A DNA stretch of 64,000 bases from Flammula alnicola. Lineage: Eukaryota > Basidiomycota > Agaricomycetes > Agaricales > Strophariaceae. The notes below the pieces were generated by a model. The model worked only from the letters and a program-made list of their open reading frames with translations, was not told the DNA's origin and did no database searches. Of the stretch, positions 36,001 through 48,394 are shown piece by piece. Each line of letters opens with the position of its first letter. Within the stretch, counting starts at the first letter, position 1. The DNA lies in contig JADNRV010000016.1 in NCBI GenBank assembly GCA_015499995.1, positions 1-64,000 on the forward strand. The letters are read 5' to 3'. The translations under genes were made by a program, and so were the position numbers.

Positions 36001-36271
36001 GTGTCTGCGGCCCAGCATGGTCTTGCCATGGTGCATCAGCTCTGCGACGGATGTTGCCCATCTCTGATGCGTTCCTGAAGTTGTGATGCGATAAGCGCGA
36101 CTGTTTCTGTTTGGTTGAGTCGAAGTCCTCGAGCGAGGCGTTTCTGTGCAAGAAAACCAGCCTAGAGACGTTGGAGAGTTTGCTTATCGGTGTTTTGCCT
36201 CGTTACGTACAGTAGGAAAGGCGAACCTGATGAAGCAGGAGCTTGGCCTCTTCGCGGGGGAGAAGATGCAT
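33077..36271 (-). CDS. URE1: urease, single-chain fungal type, with a 1-nt frameshift in exon 2
   Basis: Thirteen exons (minus): 36271-36227, 36161-35939, 35891-35645, 35581-35186, 35132-35099, 35046-34937, 34884-34402, 34350-34305, 34254-34198, 34140-34028, 33972-33677, 33617-33479, 33409-33077. It hydrolyses urea to ammonia and carbamate in the cytosol. The gamma part starts [15 protein letters not shown], the beta part includes [15 protein letters not shown], and the alpha part carries [11 protein letters not shown] (nickel His), GLKLHEDWG (carbamylated Lys), [34 protein letters not shown] (flap His) and [20 protein letters not shown]. The exons sum to 2522 bases, one short of 841 codons. 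Inside exon 2 (about 36050-36053) IRDGQ is followed one base early by SVAELMHHG. The rest is intact, so a missing base in the assembly or a very young mutation is likely. Confidence 0.96.
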
Positions 36272-37437
36272 TGCGAGCTGCCTCTGATGTTTTACTGATT
36301 GAAAGTCAGTTAGCTTGGGCTCGCTGCGACTATTTTGTGCTACTGCACTTACCAGCTGGTGGTGGGAAGCAAGAAGCGTGCAGCGATAAGATAAGGCACT
36401 GTTATCTCCGCCCAATTGGAAAGATTAGATTCCGCTTGTTTATCGTTATTAGCGAGCTGACTACGTTTTCAGCCCTCCTCGTCTTTTGTTCTTTCTTCAC
36501 TCCTCCTCCTCCTTCCTCTTCACAATAAAAAACTAAATTGCTTTCGCTTCACAATAACTCGCAACTTGTTATTCCGAAGGTGGACAGGCTAGGCTTTTCC
36601 GGTGCTAGTGGTCATTGTATGCTACTCTGGGCTAACTCAAGTCTCACACTATCCGGAGTCATTCCGACTCATAATTCATTGGCATATACCGTCGCCACTA
36701 TCCAATTCCGCGCAGGATGGCGCTCGTAACGGAGCTTGCATTTCACAAGCATATGCATGCCCAACGCAGCAGTTACACGTGCAACCCAACGATAGCATAA
36801 GCATGCAGTGACTTCGTGTCATTGTTCCGGTCACTTGATGCGCTCAAGCCTCCCGACCCCGCCTTTGTTATCAGACGCCCACGCAGTGTCGAGTGACCAC
36901 AATTATCGAGTCATCCCCACCTTGCGTGATTGTTCTTTGGTGTCGGCCAGGTTGGCCCGTAGTGCCAACAAGTGACGGCGAGCGGAAAGGCAGATCCTTT
37001 CCGTTGGCTGTGCCACTATCAGGTGAAGTGGTTCCGACAGCTCGACGCCTCTATTCAGCCTCTACTTATTCTGACTTCTGAGTGTTCGTTCTCCAGATCT
37101 TCTAGATTTAAATAAGTTGACTGCTCCGAGTTGCTTCACTCATCATGCATCAGCGATGGACTTTCGAAACGCTGATGCTGATTGAGATATGATACAAGAC
37201 CGAGTGCTCCGGTGCAGTGTCAGAAGCGCATGGCCTTTGACCAAAAGCGAACTGGTCTGTTTCCGTTCCGTTGCCGCACCGCCACAAATAGCCCGATGTG
37301 ACTCATGTCACATGATCGGAAATGCGTTACACATGCCATGCCACTTGTTCCAAGCGGGGGAACGCTTTTGTTCTGGAGCCAATATCAAGCTACGGTGCAT
37401 TCTCCGTTTGTCATCCTGCCTCTGCTCTTAAACCTCC
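36272..37437. other. 1.2-kb region between divergent genes
   Basis: Must contain the urease promoter and 5' UTR. No gene recognised; overlapping short open frames only. Confidence 0.4.
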
Positions 37438-38651
37438 ATGTCTCTTGTGGAAGCGCCCTTTCCCGTCCACAGTCCCCTCCAGGAGCAAGCCCCGGCTCGC
37501 AAGCGCACTCGTCATTCTCCTGTCCGAGCACCGCATTCACCCCAAACCCGCGCCCAGCTAAAGCCCCTCGCACGACAGGAATGGGTTCCCCCTTGCGTCG
37601 ACAAGAGTCAACGCTGGTCCTCCCAGAGGCTCAATCCACGGCATTGACGTCAGATGCCAATAATACCGCGTCACTGAGCGCCACTGTCCCCTACTACCGT
37701 ACCCTCCAATACTACAAAGACAGCGGCTGCGAAGAAAGAGCTCACCTTGAACCGCTCCACTGCAGAGCCCCTCACCATCCGTACACGCCAGGATGTGACT
37801 CGCCCTCAGACAACGCAGAAACCGCAGCAACCCCAACCCGCAGCACAAGCACCGTCATCTGCGACTAAGCCCCAATCCACCCCCAAACCCCGCAAAGTTA
37901 CATTTTCGACGAAGCGAAGTAACCCCGCACCAAAGGCCCCGTCGCAGATAATATTGCCCTCCGCATCGTCGCCGTCACTATCGTCCGCACACATCGCACT
38001 TCCTCCCCCCTTTCTCCCACTCGCACGGTTCTCCCAGGCCGCCCTGTCTTCCCTCGGTCAAGACAAGAGCCAGACCTATACCGTACCGCTATTAAGACGC
38101 GTATGTCTAATTCGCCCGAGGGCCAGAAGATCCTCCTTATGGGCGCACGGCTGGCTCTGTCCATCGAGACCGCTACGAGGGAGCTGGAACGCATCGTGGC
38201 CGACCAGCAGGAGCGGGATCGAGATAATGACGTGGTGATGTCTGACTGCACGCTCGTGTCTCCGTCGAGTCTGGCGATGCCTGTGCTGACGGCATCGTGG
38301 GTCGTGGTGAAGGGTGAGGACTGGGAAATGGTGGACTGCGCGCCTAGCGTGATTCCCTTTCATTACCGACCCCGACATCAACTTCTGTTCCTTTTCTTTC
38401 ATTATGCTCACAGAGACTCCATGGAGTCCGCTGTGTGCATGGACTACTATGCGGATCGATATGCTTTCTTTCCATGCTTTTGTTTTAAAATTATTGGGGG
38501 CTTTTGCCTCCCGCTTGTCGTTCTCTTGCCCTGCTGCTCTGTACTCTTCCTTGTTGTCCTTGCCACTACCACCGAATACCTCAACACTGTATCCTTTACA
38601 CACGCAATTGTACCATCTACCCGCACATCCACGTTGCCACTTCTATCTTGA
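37438..38651 (+). CDS. hypothetical Pro/Ser-rich protein with interrupted reading frame
   Basis: It starts MSLVEAPFPVHSPLQEQ, then a basic KRTRHSPVRAP segment. Coding character then moves between two frames: one carries GSPLRRQESTLVLPEAQ (about 37580-37690), the other resumes with KTAAAKKELTLNRS and a Gln/Pro-rich stretch up to QTYTVPLLRR (about 38100). The first then continues MSNSPEGQKILLMGARLALS and ELERIVADQQERD, with a WVVVKGEDWEMVD motif. No splice sites explain the moves, so single-base indels (real or in the assembly) are the simplest explanation. The 3' end is unsure: sequence after about 38340 looks like UTR although the frame stays open to 38651. No family recognised. Confidence 0.5.
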
Positions 38652-40799
38652 TCTTTCCTTATTTATCCTCGGCGACCAACTCCCTCTCACACTCCTTCTC
38701 ATGATCAGACTGTTTCGAAACCCATCTATGCTCTAATTTCGTTCCAACTTGGTTACTAGTAATACCCTACTGCTGCCACTCTATTCGCTACATACTACTT
38801 GCCTCAAATAACATTGACTGGTTCATCCTACTTCGTTTGCGCGCACTGCCAGAGATTTGACTTGCTTGAGAATGAGATCGAGCGCTGACTCGGTCTGCGC
38901 AGTATGCCCCCGCACTTCGGCATTTTTCGTCAGAACTGCGGAACCGATAATTGGCTTAGCTATCAACAGACCAGTCTGACTGGGGTAACTGAGGCAGCTC
39001 AGAACTTCACAAATCACAACCACCGACAGACGGCATACGCGTCGCCCCGGCAACCGTCCATCCCTTTCATAATAATAATAGACTAAGATAATTTCTGGAC
39101 TCTCCTGGCTTCTGCCTGATAAGATGGATCATGGCCTATATCGTAACCTGGAGTAAGTAACACACAAATAGCATCCTAGCAACTGTATGTAACACTTCCG
39201 GTGATAGCACCTTGACCATCCCGGACACACCAAATATACACGGTTTCATCTATAAGTACTCTGAGTTGCGCAGCTAAAGTACTTAATTCCATCTAGCGTA
39301 CTTATGATAATGTAGTAGTATGATGAATCTTGATGATCAAATGTTTGTGATTTCATGATCATTTGAGTGAATGACCTGACTGATTCTGTGAAAATACTCA
39401 TAAGTTTAGAAGTGGTCGTGCGAGACTAATGCACGAATTCGACTTCGAGAAATGATCCAAAGAATTCTGTACTCTTTAGTATGTCTGGCCCCCTGGCCTG
39501 CCACCAGAACGCATATGATGAAACAAGGACTTGACCGGACCCAGAAAGCAAGCTAGTTTGGATTGAGTGAATGACGCTAAGTCGTGAGCCAGAAATATTT
39601 ACCTCAGTTCCTCACCTAGAACCTAGTAAAGTGCATGGCGATAATTGCGCGAGACAGGGCTCTGGGCCACTACGCGACCAGCGGCTATCTCAAGCCGCAC
39701 GGCACGATATTAGCGCTCATGTCTGGGGCTTCAGACGCCAACAAGGGGCCACCCACTCTCCGCCAATAAAACTGACGATAACCTCATGTTGATGTACTCC
39801 GTCAAGGGTCTTTAAGGGTGTATCAGCTTCAAGGAGGTGGCTTGCTCCATAAAGTCAGGGACTATCCTCATCTAGGGACTTCAGAAATTGCACCAGCCTG
39901 GTATACAAACGGTACGTTGGGATAGTGGCTGTCAAGGCTAGGAGTAAACTCAAAAAATCGCTATAATCACGACTCCGTTAGCGCCTCATTTTGTAAGCTC
40001 TCCGATAGAATGCTATACGACTAAATTCGAGCCCACAGCGTGAGCGAGATGGCCAACCGTCTTCCGCGGACATCTTTAGCAGCGGTGACTAGCTTAGGAG
40101 GCTATATTTGCTATATTCTAGAAAAAAACCACACAAATAAGTTGAGCCTACAAAATATAATCACACCTGCTTCTCATCGCTGATAGAAAGTAACATTGAT
40201 CAAGATCATCACTTAAATAGCATGACGCACATCCCGCATCATCCGGTGATACTCCGTTGATGCAGTCGCAGCTCCTGGCAGAGGAACCAGGTTTTCCACT
40301 TTCAAGGCAAGGAACGGGATAGAAGGCGAGCCAGGAACACGCGAGAGCAATCGAGCGGCTGCGGGGAAGTGGGGCATCAGCTTGAAACGTTGACTGGTTT
40401 GAGGGAGGTCTTGGGAAAGTTCAAGCATGGCAACGAAGGCATAAATTGAGAGGCACTGGTCAAGAACTGTATATATCTGTACTAAAACTGTCGCGAAGCC
40501 AAAAAAAGATTGGCTTTGGATGCCCAAAAATTTCACGTCATAAAGGAGTGTAGTGAGACGCTTGACTGACGAAGATTTCCCCGACCGACTGTCAAAAATT
40601 TATGCACCATATGCATTGGGCAGAAGACAAGAGCGAGGAGACTCGGAAAGGATGAATCCTTCCGTTTTGTCGACCGGGCACCATGGATCAAGAAAATACA
40701 ATCGAAGGAGCGCTATCGGCCGGGCGGCGGTAAATATTTACCGTGGAACGGGAATGGAAATGGTCATACCTTTGCCTGAAGTCCCAACTTGAAGAGCAT
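38652..40799. other. 2.1-kb gene-poor region
   Basis: Low coding potential. 39240-39400 is AT-rich with repeated TGATGATCA/TTGATGA phrases. A minus open frame at 40213-40536 (107 codons) has no recognised domain and is not called as a gene. Confidence 0.35.
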
Positions 40800-41256
40800 C
40801 TAGTCCTGCCACAAGTAAGTCTCAAGCTGATACTCCAACACCGCAATGTCCATCTCGGATACAATCCTGCCGTCAGGACCTAGCCTTAAGATTCTCTTCA
40901 ACAACTTGTACCTCTGGTCAGAAGGCTATGTCGATCTCTGTCGAACAGCCAAAATCGACAAAACGGTGAAGGTACTGGCCCATGGGTGGTTCACAGGTGC
41001 TGAGAAATCTGTAAAGGCGTGAAACCTGGCTTCCTGATATCCCTGGCATGAACAAACTTCTTTCTTCATTTAATTCCCGGCTGTGGTGGTTGTGGTGGGC
41101 GGAGATAGTTCCACTCAGTTGTGAGCTACTTCCAGCACCGGATGGCGTCGATGAGGCAAACGAGGAGCTGATTGGTCGACTTGAGTTTTTGGCTGGTGGT
41201 GGTGACTGAGACGTTGACATCATCGAAAGGCACCGAAAAAGTGGAAGCATTCTCAT
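40800..41256 (-). pseudogene. broken copy 1 of the FLxxCxPPM family
   Basis: The minus strand encodes a Ser-rich linker (SPPPAKNSSRPISSS...), then the family C-terminal domain starting FLSTCEPPMGQYLHRFVDF and GCSTEIDIAF. There the frame stops, and about eight codons present in the other copies (the ...SxWxPEQ... region) are lost. The remaining domain, RYKLLKRILRLG and SEMDIAVLEYQLETYL ending at a stop (40800-40802), continues in a shifted frame. Upstream exons equivalent to those of copies 2 and 3 were not confidently found, so 41256 is the edge of the open frame and not a true start. Probably non-functional. Confidence 0.7.
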
Positions 41257-42263
41257 GGGCCCTGCGGGATTTTACTCTGCGCGTTGGAGGTTCTTGTCAC
41301 TTCTTGAGAGATAGAGATTTCAACGGGGACAGCGGCCTGGGCGTCGTCTCTGAGATCGCGTTTCTCTCTCGCGATGCGCCTGTGTCGTAGGGCATAGATA
41401 CCATCTTTCCCTTTAGGAGACAAGTAATGGTCGGGTACAGCTTTTCTGCGCGGAAGACATTTGTAGATGACTCTACGTTCGTCGATATCTTTTCAGCAAG
41501 TGCTCGGCGACGACAACGGACGCCGTTCCTTTTAGGGCTGGTATGAATTATGGTCTGACGAGTCTTCAGAGAAGATTGGTGCCCATTTTTTCGTGTCTTC
41601 ACTTTTGTCAAGACAATTGAGTGACACTGAGATAGTAGGCCACTTATTGAGTTGGCGGGTTCAATAGTCTGATATGGTCAATGGAAAAAAAATGTAGTCA
41701 GCGAGTTTATATTGAAGAACCAGGGGAAAGTTTCACACCAGATCAAGAACGTCGGCGTGGGTTACGGTTGAGCGAGCTTCACAATTAGCTAGTCACTGAA
41801 ATGCGAGAAAATTTGGTTTGCATGTCAGTGTAGCGGTGGTATTGACGTGCATAACCGACAGGGTATCGATTGCGATTAATTCCATAGCGGCTTGGCCCTA
41901 TAATAACAAGGAGATGTGAATTAGAAATGAAGACGGTGAGACACATAAGATACCCACGAGCCATTGAAGTCGAGGTGGATTCCTGGAGCATGAGGAGTGA
42001 GTAAGGGATGAGAGGGATTAGGCGAGAAGAACTCTGAATCGGAGAAGTTCAACGAAATTTCGAGCTTGAGCTTAAAAGCTTAATTATCGTGGAAAGTTGA
42101 GAAAGTATGTATCCCAAGTATGGTTAGATGTGCATCCACCCTCCATAAATAAAACTACTTGAATGCGCAACCGAAACAAGATGAAAGACAATATAAAAAG
42201 CAAGAACGATCATGAGAGCAGATCACAAGACAAGAAAGCAATATAGAAAGGCAATGTGCTGCG
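41257..42263. other. region upstream of broken copy 1
   Basis: Minus open frames at 41297-41611 (Lys/Arg-rich) and 41785-41991 could be degenerate upstream exons of the family gene, but no joining is convincing. Confidence 0.3.
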
Positions 42264-44819
42264 TTAACCTCGAGCACCAGTGTCTAGATTAGCGGTGGGA
42301 GGACTGTCAACAACAGGCGGCGGCGGGTCATTCAAAACACTCTGCACGATCTGCTCTTGCTGGGCAAGCCATGTCCCGAAGGCGGGCGACTTGAGCCATC
42401 TGAAGAGGCAGATATCAAATTTTCAGTCACCATCATAATGATTCGGAAAAAAGAATGGAGTGAATACAAGACTGGAGACGTACCGTTCATAAAATTCCGT
42501 CCTCTTGCTGGTCGATTTAAATGGGAGGGTACTGCCATGGGCCTTCAGGGACGCAAAAAAGTGGACCGAGTTGAATGGTTTCAGACGTAGACCGCGATGG
42601 CTCTGTGGGTATCTAGAGGTGGGAGTAGAAACGTGGGGAATAGACGTAGACGCAGATGTAGCACTGGATTTAGACGGTGTAGATGAAAACGTGGGTATCG
42701 GGGACGGAGCTGGCGATGCAAAAGGCGACGAGGTTCGCGTAGGGGTATATGCCGACACGTTGCGAGCGTGACGGACTTCAGCTGGAGATGGTATAAGCGA
42801 GTTGAGGTATCGGGCGAGCGGGGCAATGAGTTGTGTAGACCGAGAGCAGAAATGGCGACGAAGAGCGAGGGAGGCGTCCATGCCTAAAACCGTATTGGTT
42901 AGTACCTGTCATCGAGTACGTGTGCCTAGCCACCATGTTGCCAGCCCAATGTTCGGAAGAAATAGGGGCTTCTAAAGGGAAATAGAAATAACTCACGAGC
43001 TTTATCATTCCCTCTCACCGCATGTTCGAGCTGTTTCAGCAGTACGCGGTCTTTTGAGATATACCGCCTATGTGTCTTCGTGTTCCACCCAGGAGCAGGA
43101 CCTGCAGAAGTTCCAAGCGACGGGCTCTTCTGCTTCGGACTGCTGGAAGGTCTGTGCACAGACAAATCGTGATTAGGCCTCGACGCTAACTTGATATGAA
43201 GTGGAAAAGGAAGAAAGGAAGACTTACAGAATCCGCCTACCCAGGCTTAATATATGTGGCCAATGTACACACGACTTCTCGAAGAACGGGTTTGTTACGC
43301 CAAGCAGCAGCCCTGCTTTTGGCGGTAGCTTGTTCACGAGCTGCGTGTGGTCGCTATCTTGCATCGTGAAGTACGGCCGGATGTCGCCTGCTAATGGAAT
43401 CTGAGCGAACAGAGTTGTCAGCCATTTCACATCCGCGGGAAGGAGAAAGGACACCGACAGGACGGAGAAGATCACGAAGCCACCAGACTGCTTGACTCGT
43501 TTGCGCTGGAGACGTTCCAAAAATGAGAATGGGCTCGCAGAGCACGAGGCATTCCCAGATGGACCACAGATTTGCCAATGAGGCTTCAAAAAGGAGCAAT
43601 GGCGGTGGTACGAAAGGCGCCGTAGTAGCTAAGATCTTCAGGTTTACAGTGAGCAGTAGCAATCGAAAGAAGAAAGAAAGATACGGACATGTGATGTAGG
43701 ACTATACTTCTCATTAAATGACGACGTCTCTGTAACCTGTTGTGCATCGATAGAATGGGGTATCTCGACATGCAGAACGGAGCCGAGGAATCCAAGTTCG
43801 ACTGTACTTCCGGGAGTCGGATCTGGCCTAATCTTCAAGTTGTAAGTGACAAAGGGATCACAAAGGACAGCGGAGACATACCATGTCGCAATGTTGTGGC
43901 ACGCAGCCTCGAGCATGGGTGTACCGTGCTGCTCAAAAAGAGGCCCAAAAATTCCTACAAGGGCGGAGTAGAGTGCTGGATACTGGTACTGTGTCAGGAT
44001 CACGAGAGACCGCTGCGAATATCCCCGTTTCGACGAGGAGTTCCTTCTTTGGATAAAATGCGAGAATCCATATATGAATCCATCCAGTGTTGGTGGTCTT
44101 TGTTGTGGAGACAGTATCTTTAATCGTGCGCGGATACGAAATGAATGCGTCTGCGATCCTTGATCGAATTGCATGGAGTCAGGAAATGCGCAAAAGGCAC
44201 TGTTGGATGTCGGTCAGAACCATGTGTAGACATAAATACGAAGCTAACGGACATATTTTCCGACTCTTCTGGAAGAAGCATGAGAGGTGGATAGATTCCG
44301 TCAATGACAGGACCAGTGTCCAAGTCGAACTCGACTACAGATGGTCAGCCACAGGAAGCCAGGACATTGAAACGCCGACCAACCGACAGCGATTCCCAGA
44401 ATCCACCTCTGCATTTTCGAGACAGATATAGAATCAACGTGGAGCGCATTAATTTCTGTGTGTATTTGACGCGGTTCTGTGCTCTCCCTTTCGACTTGAA
44501 AGGTCCGGGGAAGAGTGTTGGAACGCAAAACATGAGGTCTGCTGGGAAACTTGGACAATGACGGTGATGAGGGAGAGGGAAGTTGTAGAGTAAATCTTGG
44601 TGTATCGGGGGCCCCTGGAGTCGTATGACTACTGAGGGGAATATCAGAATCGAGCTCGTCGTCCGTCAGAGCCCGCGGGGAGGAGGTACCAATCGAGGTC
44701 GATGAGCTGGCTCGTGAGCTCGTTGAAGATGGAAGAGAGAGATAGGGACTGAGGTCCCCGATGTCTTCCTCGTCCACCGGGGGCTCAAGATTCAGCGCAG
44801 TTGGATGACGAGGCGCCAT
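42264..44819 (-). CDS. DENND6-like DENN-domain Rab regulator
   Basis: It starts MAPRHPTALNLEPPVDEED with a Ser/Pro-rich disordered N terminus. The uDENN part follows: QRWILGIAV joined across an intron to VEFDLDTGPVIDGIYPP, LLPEESENM, FCAFPDSMQFDQG and HSFRIRAR. The cDENN part has GFIYGFSHFIQRRN, QRSLVILTQYQYPALYSALV, the linker PTPGSTVELGFLG, then LWSIWECLVLCEPILIFG, IRPYFTMQDSDHTQLV and LLLGVTNPFFEK, ending RTEFYERWLKSPAFGTWL and a tail PPTANLDTGARG (stop 42264-42266). DENND6 proteins act as guanine-nucleotide exchange factors for endosomal Rab GTPases (Rab14 in animals). The start of exon 1 is the first ATG in the Ser/Pro-rich frame. Its 5' end faces the family gene at 45037 across about 220 bases, which implies a shared promoter region. 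Confidence 0.87.
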
Positions 44820-45036
44820 CGTCGTCGACGTCGGTGAGACAAAATTATCGGGCGGCCTAAGTTACAGTACTTACTACATAGGGGTGTCCATGCACGTGAT
44901 GTAATTGGTAGATTAGATAAGATTGATCCAGCCAGAGGTCCAACGTTGAACCTTTTCAAGTCGAACTCCTCCTGTTCAACCATTCTGTCCAATTCCTCAA
45001 TTCCGCGACATTTAACGCATAGATTTCTAGTTTATA

Positions 45037-46463
45037 ATGCCAGGATCGTATTATAAATTTGGTGAGTAGAGGTCTTTCTAATCAATCGGGGATCATTATA
45101 TATCAGATGTATTGCATGTTAACTTGCGAGTTTTGTTTCAGCGAAGAATCCCTTCGGATATAACGCGTCGGAGAGGCCTGTCAGAACATAATGAATTCGG
45201 CCTCAATTTGTTTAGTTAATCAGAAATTTTGATCATATAGGAACCCCAGCTCCAAAACCTTCTGGGACTCAACGAGAGACCCAACCACTTCAAGAGAATC
45301 GAAGTAAAATTCTTCCAATTCTCTTTAAAGCTGTTGAGATGAAGCTGAACAATTTTTTTCTGGAAGGAAATCCTCAAAAAAGCTGGTGAAAAGCACCTCG
45401 ACATCAGCCTCCGACCTACTGAACAAAAAAGGTCATTAGCATTGATTGAAGAACAGGTTCGTCAAGTTCAAAAAATTATCAAAGGGGCATTTAGGCCGAA
45501 CAACATATCTTTGCAGCTAAAGAGAAGATATCCGGAGGTTTATGACGGAGAAGAAACCGAAAAGCGATTATACTTTGCAATTCGTGTCATAATGTATCAT
45601 CACTACAAACTTCGGGCGCAACGGAAGCAGGGACGAAAACATATCGTAAATATCCCAGAAGAGATCCAGCCAGAGGTCCTTGACTTGGTGCGCTTAATTT
45701 CCGATATTTTTATGAACTCGCACTCATGCTAGTACTTCTTTTTTGCGTCTTTGTCTTGATCAAAACAGACCATGGAGGACTCCGACTCTGAGACCGTAAG
45801 CGCCCGTCATCCCTGCTTCTAGATCCCATCTCAGAGTCCTTGAAGGGTTACGGAAATCAGAACTATGAAGGTCACTTCCCATCAACAGCGAACGAACCTC
45901 TGTACGACAATTTTGAAATGCAACAGGGTCTCGAACAGTCGTCATCTAACTCCGTTTCATCGTACAGAGCTATCTCTAAGAAGCAGACTCTTGCAACGCC
46001 AAGCGCCCGTCAAGCTCTCCCAACTATCGTCGCAAGCTCCAGTCAAGTTTTTGTGGAAAATTCTACCGGCTCTACACATTTCAGGGCGACTAGCCGTTCG
46101 ACACCAAAAACCAGCCAGACATCGGGACTTTCATCCACCACTTTGGTCGGCAATCAAAAGGAGATGTTAAATGCAGTCGACGATACGGGCGACGATACCT
46201 CATCCCACCAGGGAAGTCAAATTCCACACATCCACAAATTTCTCAGCACCTGCATGCCACCCATGGATGCTCTCCTCTATCTCTTCGTTGATTTTGGATG
46301 CTCGAGAGATATATATCTACGCTCCATGTCGAAGTGGTCTCCCGAGCAGAGGTATGACTTGTTGAAGAAAATTCTCCGACCTGGTCTGGGTGGTGCGCCT
46401 GTGTCCGAGATGGATATCGCGGTGTTGGAGCATCAATTTGAGACCTACTTTTTGCAAGATTAA
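45037..46463 (+). CDS. copy 2 of the undescribed FLxxCxPPM Ser/Thr-rich family
   Basis: It probably starts MPGSYYKF at 45037 and is spliced. A helical region has AGEKHLDIS (about 45385-45410) then EEQVRQVQKIIKG, followed by LKRRYPEVYDGEE and KRLYFAIRVIMYHHYKL (45480-45620). After introns comes a long Ser/Thr/Gln-rich linker from LKGYGNQNYEG (about 45840). It closes with the C-terminal domain FLSTCMPPMDALLYLFVDF, GCSRDIYLRSMSKW, SPEQRYDLLKKIL and SEMDIAVLEHQFETYFLQD (stop 46461-46463). No known family was recognised. The Cys-Pro-Pro-Met turn, repeated aromatic pairs and helical end suggest a small folded interaction domain on a disordered arm. First-exon joins are tentative. Confidence 0.65.
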
Positions 46464-46693
46464 ATCTTCGTGTATTCTCGCCTCTTGAGCATCGGGATTT
46501 TTGACGTAGCGCCCTTCGACTCGGATTTGTTCCGCTGTACAATATTTGCACACGGCCCGGCTTCACAGTATTTTTTGCGCACCTTGCAGCCTTGCCAGAG
46601 CTCGGTTTCATTCGATGAGGATTAAGAGGACAGCCTTCCCTGCTGAATGGGCCAGGCCGAGATGGAGAATGGATGAACACATGTACATAAGTA

Positions 46694-46876
46694 GTCGCGT
46701 AATCTTGATCACTTGGTTTTCTTGCTCCACGGCTCTCGGAATCTGCCAATTGCGTGCAAAGGTCGTGTAAACATGTTATATATTTTGACCAAGATACTTG
46801 AACAAAATTGATAATAACGAGTATTAATTTAGAGTGGCAATTGCCAGACTTGGCCAGACAAGGGCGCGTTACATAA
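46694..46876. repeat. dispersed repeat R1 (first half of unit)
   Basis: Matches 51210-51396 from GTAATCTTGATCACTTGGTT (R3: ATAATCTTGGTGACTTGGTT) to GCGTTACATAA. Part of this sequence is coding-like on the minus strand in R3 (HWQIPRVVEQENQV). Confidence 0.75.
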
Positions 46877-48114
46877 ACTTGTAAGTGGGCCATTGCTTAC
46901 GCACGGCATATACGAGTCCTTTCTCCTGCTCAGAGCACTGCTCACTGCTCATACATAGAATGGCACTACCCACATGTATGTTGACCTGCAATAACGAGGA
47001 GGGCCATCTTGAAGGCGGAGCCCAAGCTCAAACGTAGGGCGGGATACGTGGACGAGCGAGATTTCCAAGACGAGGATGAAACTAAATGCGATGAATGTTG
47101 ACGACAAGGAGGAGGGCACTTCAGCCGAAGAAAATGCGGATGCTAAAAGCCTGGACTAGAGGGTATATCATATACGCGTCGTTGATCAGTATGAGTGCGT
47201 CGTTGACGTCGAACAGCGTGAGTGGGCGGCCCTTCGCAGTGTCTGTTGCTTTCGTTATGCCAAGTAGTTGGTCGAGGGGACAATGCAGCCCATAACATTT
47301 CTGCCAATCAATAAGGTCCAAAGTGGCCATTTCATTTTCAAGTTTTTGGGCTTCAGAGAGATATATTCAAGAAAAATCTACCATTACAAGCCTCCATCCT
47401 GGGCAATGATCCTATATTCAGAGGGTTCTAACCCAAACCTGATCAACGCAGAAGCGTAGATGGCCCCATCTGGATCACCTGTTGGGATTGCATTTGTCTT
47501 CGCATGGGCCAGGGTCGGCATTAAGTGATGGTTTGGCGGGGGTGTGGGCGCATTTCGCATGGCTGGCTTTGCCGATATATATATACGTCGGGGCTGGTAG
47601 CATCCGGGATGCTTGCAATGTCGAAAGAGCAGCAAAAGGGCGAAGCACGGGGGTTCGTAGCCCAGGAAACTGTGTAGGAGGGTACGGGGTAAGTAGTGCG
47701 AGGTTAGTGAGCAACCTACCTGCTGGGCCTCCCACTGCACGGGTCCCCCCCATGCGTTCCTGTTTCCTGTCCCATACTACGTGGCCAACGGAAACTGTCG
47801 CGCTATTGCTGAAGGCTGGCAAGTTGGGTCGCGATTGCTGAGGAGCGATGTGCTGGCTTTCCTCTCGTTGTACATGGGGATCCTTATGGGCCGTCGATAA
47901 GTATGGGCGGTGGTGGAAGGTAGTGATCGTCCAAACGCCTGAATCTGAACAGTGTCAGCGGCTGTGAGGTAACTAAAAATAGCCCTCGGAGATAAGCGGC
48001 TTACAAATTAATTAAAACAAACATCGGAAGTTACCGGCTGCATAAACGTTACATGGCCCAAAATTAGCTGGGGTGGGCCGTTATAAGAACGAATCCTCAT
48101 TTCATTCGGACTCG

Positions 48115-48212
48115 TAATAAACGAAACACGTCTCGTCAAGTTGAACCACAACATCTCCCATTATTCCAATTAGTAGCCGACCGAATACCAACACTGCCAC
48201 TCTATGGGTTGT
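48115..48212. repeat. dispersed repeat R2 (second half of unit)
   Basis: Matches 51397-51480, sharing TAAACGAAACxCGTCTCG, AAGTTGAACCA and GAATACCAAC. Together R1 and R2 reconstitute the R3 unit, interrupted by about 1.24 kb. Confidence 0.75.
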
Positions 48213-48394
48213 GCAACAAGCGATTTTTGGCTTTTTCGATAAATCTCCTTGGAAGTAACTAAATTTAAATTGTTTATGTCAGGGGTGATCGATAAATATT
48301 ACATACATAGAGCGCTTCCGCAAACTCTGACTCAGTGTGTCAAAGACCTAAGTACACTGCGGTTGACCACCTTCATTCAGTTATCCTCCCTCTC

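Larger units (their letters stand above)
46464..48394. other. repeat-containing intergenic region
   Basis: Contains repeat R1 (46694-46876), about 1.24 kb of unrelated DNA (46877-48114) and repeat R2 (48115-48212). A minus open frame inside (47121-47330, including LTLFDVNDALILINDAYM) and opposite-strand frames around 47400-47840 have no recognised family. The 5' region of the MetAP gene ends it. Confidence 0.4.

Noticed and set aside
40213..40536. 107-codon minus-strand open frame
   Set aside because: No domain or splice context; in a gene-poor region.
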